Shown: piece by piece, positions 51,726-53,940 of the stretch
Position numbering within the stretch: the first letter of the stretch is position 1
Layout of the letters: every line of letters starts with the position of its first letter
Program-made: the position numbers and the translations under genes
Source of the DNA: Photobacterium damselae
GTDB lineage: Bacteria; Pseudomonadota; Gammaproteobacteria; Enterobacterales; Vibrionaceae
DNA: 53,940 bases
NCBI RefSeq assembly: GCF_003026815.1
Contig: NZ_PYOG01000026.1
Span: forward strand, 1-53,940
Direction: 5' to 3'
The notes under the pieces: generated by a model
Database searches by the model: none
Seen by the model: only the letters and a program-made list of their open reading frames with translations
Told to the model about the DNA's origin: nothing

Positions 51726-53645
51726 TTAAACGGTTTGCTCTTGTGTTTCCGCTAGTATTTTTTGCTTCATAATGTCGTTAAATGCTACTCGTGCTTCTTG
51801 AGCTTGTTCTGAGGCTGCTAATTTAGCATCTTTAGCACTCATCGCGGCATCAGTTAGTTGCTCAAGTTCGTCATGCATTTCTTGTGGTAAATCACCCAGT
51901 TCATAACCAGAATCACCGCGAGATAATGCCTCTGCGCGCATTTTTTTCTTCAGTTTCCAAATCGCATTGAGCGCTTCACGTTCAGCATCAGCCGCTTCAA
52001 TCGCTGCATCTCGTAATTGCTCAAATTTCGCTAACGCCATGCCTTCTTTGGACCATGGATCGACATCAGGCAACTCTTCAATATTAATGGTTGGATCTTC
52101 GTATCCTTCTTGATGCGATAAGTCGAGAGTTGCCGCTTTCACCGCAGAGACCATCAACATCACCGCAATAACTAACAGCGGAAGACCTCCGACAATGGCT
52201 GCCGTTTGCAGAGTAGATAATCCCCCCATAAAGAGTAAAACAGAAGGCATGAACGACAACGCAAACGCCCAGAATAATCGGTTCCAGCGCATCGGCTCTT
52301 CAGTCACATTATTTTGCACAACAGAAGCCAAAATGTATGAGATCGAGTCGAAAGTTGTCGCAGTAAAGATTAAACACAACACAGTAAAGGCCGCAATAAC
52401 GAATGTGCTAAATGGCAGTTGCTCTAAAATAGAGAAGATCGCTTTTGTTGCGCCTTCTGCATTTAAAATTCCAACAACATCCAAAGCCCCAGAAAGTTGC
52501 AGTGATAAACCGTAGTTTCCTAAAATCATAAAGAATAGGAAACAGCCCATAGAACCAAAGAAGATAGAACCAGTAACCATCTGCTTAATCGTGCGCCCAC
52601 GTGAAATACGAGCGACAAACAGACCCATACTTGGAGCAAAAACTAGCCACCACGCCCAATAGAAAATAGTCCAATCTTGAGGGAAATGGGTATCAGCAAA
52701 TGAACCATAACCACCAAACGGTTCTGCCCATGTTGCCATTACAAAGAAATTAGAAAGCATACGGCCTAATGAATCGAGACCAGTTTCTAGCATAAAGATA
52801 GTTGGACCACAGATCAGGATAAAGGCCAATAACCCTAACGCGCCCCAAAAGTTAATATTACTGAGTAATTTGATGCCTTTTTCCATTCCCGCATAAGCAG
52901 AGTAAGCAAAAATTGCAGTACAAACCAGCAGTACAACAACTTGAGTTTCAGTTGTTTTTGGCACACCAAATAGATAGTTAACACCTTCAGTAATCAACGG
53001 TGCAGCAAGACCTAATGTTGTGGCACCACCACCTAATAGACCAAAGATAAAAAGAACATCAACTAGTTTACCGACCCAACCATGGCTACGAGCTTCACCA
53101 ATAACAGGCATCAGAGCCGCCGATACTTTTAAAACAGGTTGTTTACGAACATAAAAGAAGTAAGCAATCGGCAATGCAGGCACTAAGTAAATTGACCATG
53201 CAATCGGTCCCCAGTGAAAAATACCATACGTCGCAGCCCAACGAACGGCCTCTTCACTTCCAGGTTCTAACTGAAACGGTGGACTTTGATAGTAATAAGC
53301 CCATTCAATCGCCCCCCAATATAAAATACTGGCACCAATACCACCACAAAATAACATGGCAGCCCAAGATGCTGTTTTAAATTCTGGCGCTTCATCTGGA
53401 TCCCCTAATTTAATCTGACCAATATCAGAAAAAACGATATAGATCATAAAAAAGAATGCAGCAACGCCAAGTCCCAAATATAAAAAACCTAATTTATCGG
53501 TCATAAATGATTTAGCAATTGCTATCCATTCAGCACCTTCTTTAGGAAAAAGTAATAGCGGAACAACAGTTGATATTAATAAACCTAAAGCCCCGAAAAA
53601 GGTGGGACGGTCAATCAGTTGGAAGTTAAGTTTGCGAGCAATCAC
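51726..53645 (-). CDS. BCCT family transporter with long charged C-terminus, 639 aa
   Basis: Twelve helices with BCCT signatures: the Trp-rich CGGIGASILYWGAIEWAYY (about 98-116), GIFHWGPIAWSIY and the segment WAWWLVFAPSMGLFVARISRGRT (about 330-352, given by its ends). These carry betaine, carnitine, choline or ectoine-type zwitterions. After about residue 510 a tail of about 125 residues is charged and partly coiled coil (REALNAIWKLKKKMRAEAL), as in osmosensing BetP-like carriers. Its promoter region holds GTTAAC at 53675. It is probably the uptake system for the locus. Confidence 0.9.
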   Translation of the reverse strand: MIARKLNFQLIDRPTFFGALGLLISTVVPLLLFPKEGAEWIAIAKSFMTDKLGFLYLGLGVAAFFFMIYIVFSDIGQIKLGDPDEAPEFKTASWAAMLFCGGIGASILYWGAIEWAYYYQSPPFQLEPGSEEAVRWAATYGIFHWGPIAWSIYLVPALPIAYFFYVRKQPVLKVSAALMPVIGEARSHGWVGKLVDVLFIFGLLGGGATTLGLAAPLITEGVNYLFGVPKTTETQVVVLLVCTAIFAYSAYAGMEKGIKLLSNINFWGALGLLAFILICGPTIFMLETGLDSLGRMLSNFFVMATWAEPFGGYGSFADTHFPQDWTIFYWAWWLVFAPSMGLFVARISRGRTIKQMVTGSIFFGSMGCFLFFMILGNYGLSLQLSGALDVVGILNAEGATKAIFSILEQLPFSTFVIAAFTVLCLIFTATTFDSISYILASVVQNNVTEEPMRWNRLFWAFALSFMPSVLLFMGGLSTLQTAAIVGGLPLLVIAVMLMVSAVKAATLDLSHQEGYEDPTINIEELPDVDPWSKEGMALAKFEQLRDAAIEAADAEREALNAIWKLKKKMRAEALSRGDSGYELGDLPQEMHDELEQLTDAAMSAKDAKLAASEQAQEARVAFNDIMKQKILAETQEQTV

Positions 53646-53940
53646 TTGAGTCTCCTTACTACACGCACTCCAAAGTTAACTCGATAATGTAAATTTAACT
53701 CATTGATAACAAGTTAATTTTTTAATCATAACAACAAGATATTTTAATTTTAAAATGTGATAAAACAACAAAATTCCAATATAGAATTATTTCTAATTAC
53801 TCAATGCCAATTTGCTAATTATTTATATATAAATTGCTTTATTCAGTTAATTTTATAATCAATTACACAATAATTTATGAAATGAAAATGTAAAAATAAA
53901 AGTGAATTTGATTATACTTCAAAAAATATCATTATTTCGT
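53646..53940. other. AT-rich region upstream of the BCCT gene
   Basis: No gene is seen. AAAGTTAACT at 53672-53681 matches the sequence at 45581-45590 in the divergent control region exactly (AAAGTTAACT). The rest is AT-rich with no clear sigma-70 promoter I can place. Confidence 0.5.

Noticed and set aside
1..53940. tRNA, rRNA, CRISPR arrays or a complete insertion sequence
   Set aside because: No cloverleaf, rRNA-like stretch, regularly spaced repeats or transposase gene was seen on either strand.

Overview
The window looks like chromosomal DNA from a marine member of the Vibrionaceae, most likely Aliivibrio or a close Vibrio relative. The evidence is low GC, a Vibrio-type Hcp and VgrG, a CarRS/VprAB-like two-component pair, a KefB/KefG pair, a ZevAB pair, and several small families typical of marine gammaproteobacteria (DUF3010, DUF3820, YgjP). 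This placement comes from protein resemblance only. No rRNA, tRNA, CRISPR array, prophage or full insertion sequence was seen.

Layout. 1-3.3 kb: small uncharacterised genes, a structured 3' region that could be a small RNA, an Asp/Glu racemase-like protein and a membrane-anchored small protein with a possible leader peptide. 3.6-7.3 kb: a sensor kinase and response regulator divergent from an ArnT-like lipid A glycosyltransferase, probably an envelope-modification unit. 7.7-9.8 kb: a 21-residue basic peptide gene and a divergent LysR/EamA pair. 9.9-17.7 kb: an auxiliary type VI secretion cluster on the minus strand. It runs hcp, a MITE-like element, vgrG, a large effector with a split M23 peptidase domain and a hydrophobic C-terminus, then very AT-rich membrane-protein genes that are candidate immunity genes. 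One of these is broken by a one-base frameshift. A sigma-54-like promoter and three evenly spaced dyads lie upstream of hcp.

17.9-35.3 kb is mostly housekeeping: PBP1b, MogA, an ICMT-like methyltransferase, YgjP, DUF3010, a RhlE-like helicase, a Nudix/DUF3820/lipoprotein operon, an asparagine-synthetase-like protein without the Cys nucleophile, KefG-KefB, a YqhD-like dehydrogenase with a Gfo/Idh/MocA oxidoreductase, and a bacterial TrmY-like methyltransferase. 35.4-40 kb: a membrane-fusion/DUF2955/MarR efflux operon and zevAB-like zinc genes. 40-42.9 kb: an outer-membrane protein, an orphan flippase and a deoxynucleoside kinase.

43-53.6 kb is a coherent catabolic locus around a YheO-type regulator. 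One arm encodes the regulator, RidA and diaminopropionate ammonia-lyase. The divergent arm encodes an M24 hydrolase, a maleate isomerase/EutA-like racemase, an EamA transporter and an M20 amidohydrolase, followed by a GNAT-nitrilase fusion and a BCCT transporter on the other strand. The central intergenic region holds five GTTAAC palindromes, and the same hexamer recurs before the EamA and BCCT genes, suggesting one regulon. The gene content fits uptake and breakdown of an N-acylated or cyclic diamino acid to 2,3-diaminopropionate and then pyruvate plus ammonia, with RidA clearing 2-aminoacrylate. The substrate is not known. This locus and the T6SS cluster are the most likely places for undescribed biology.
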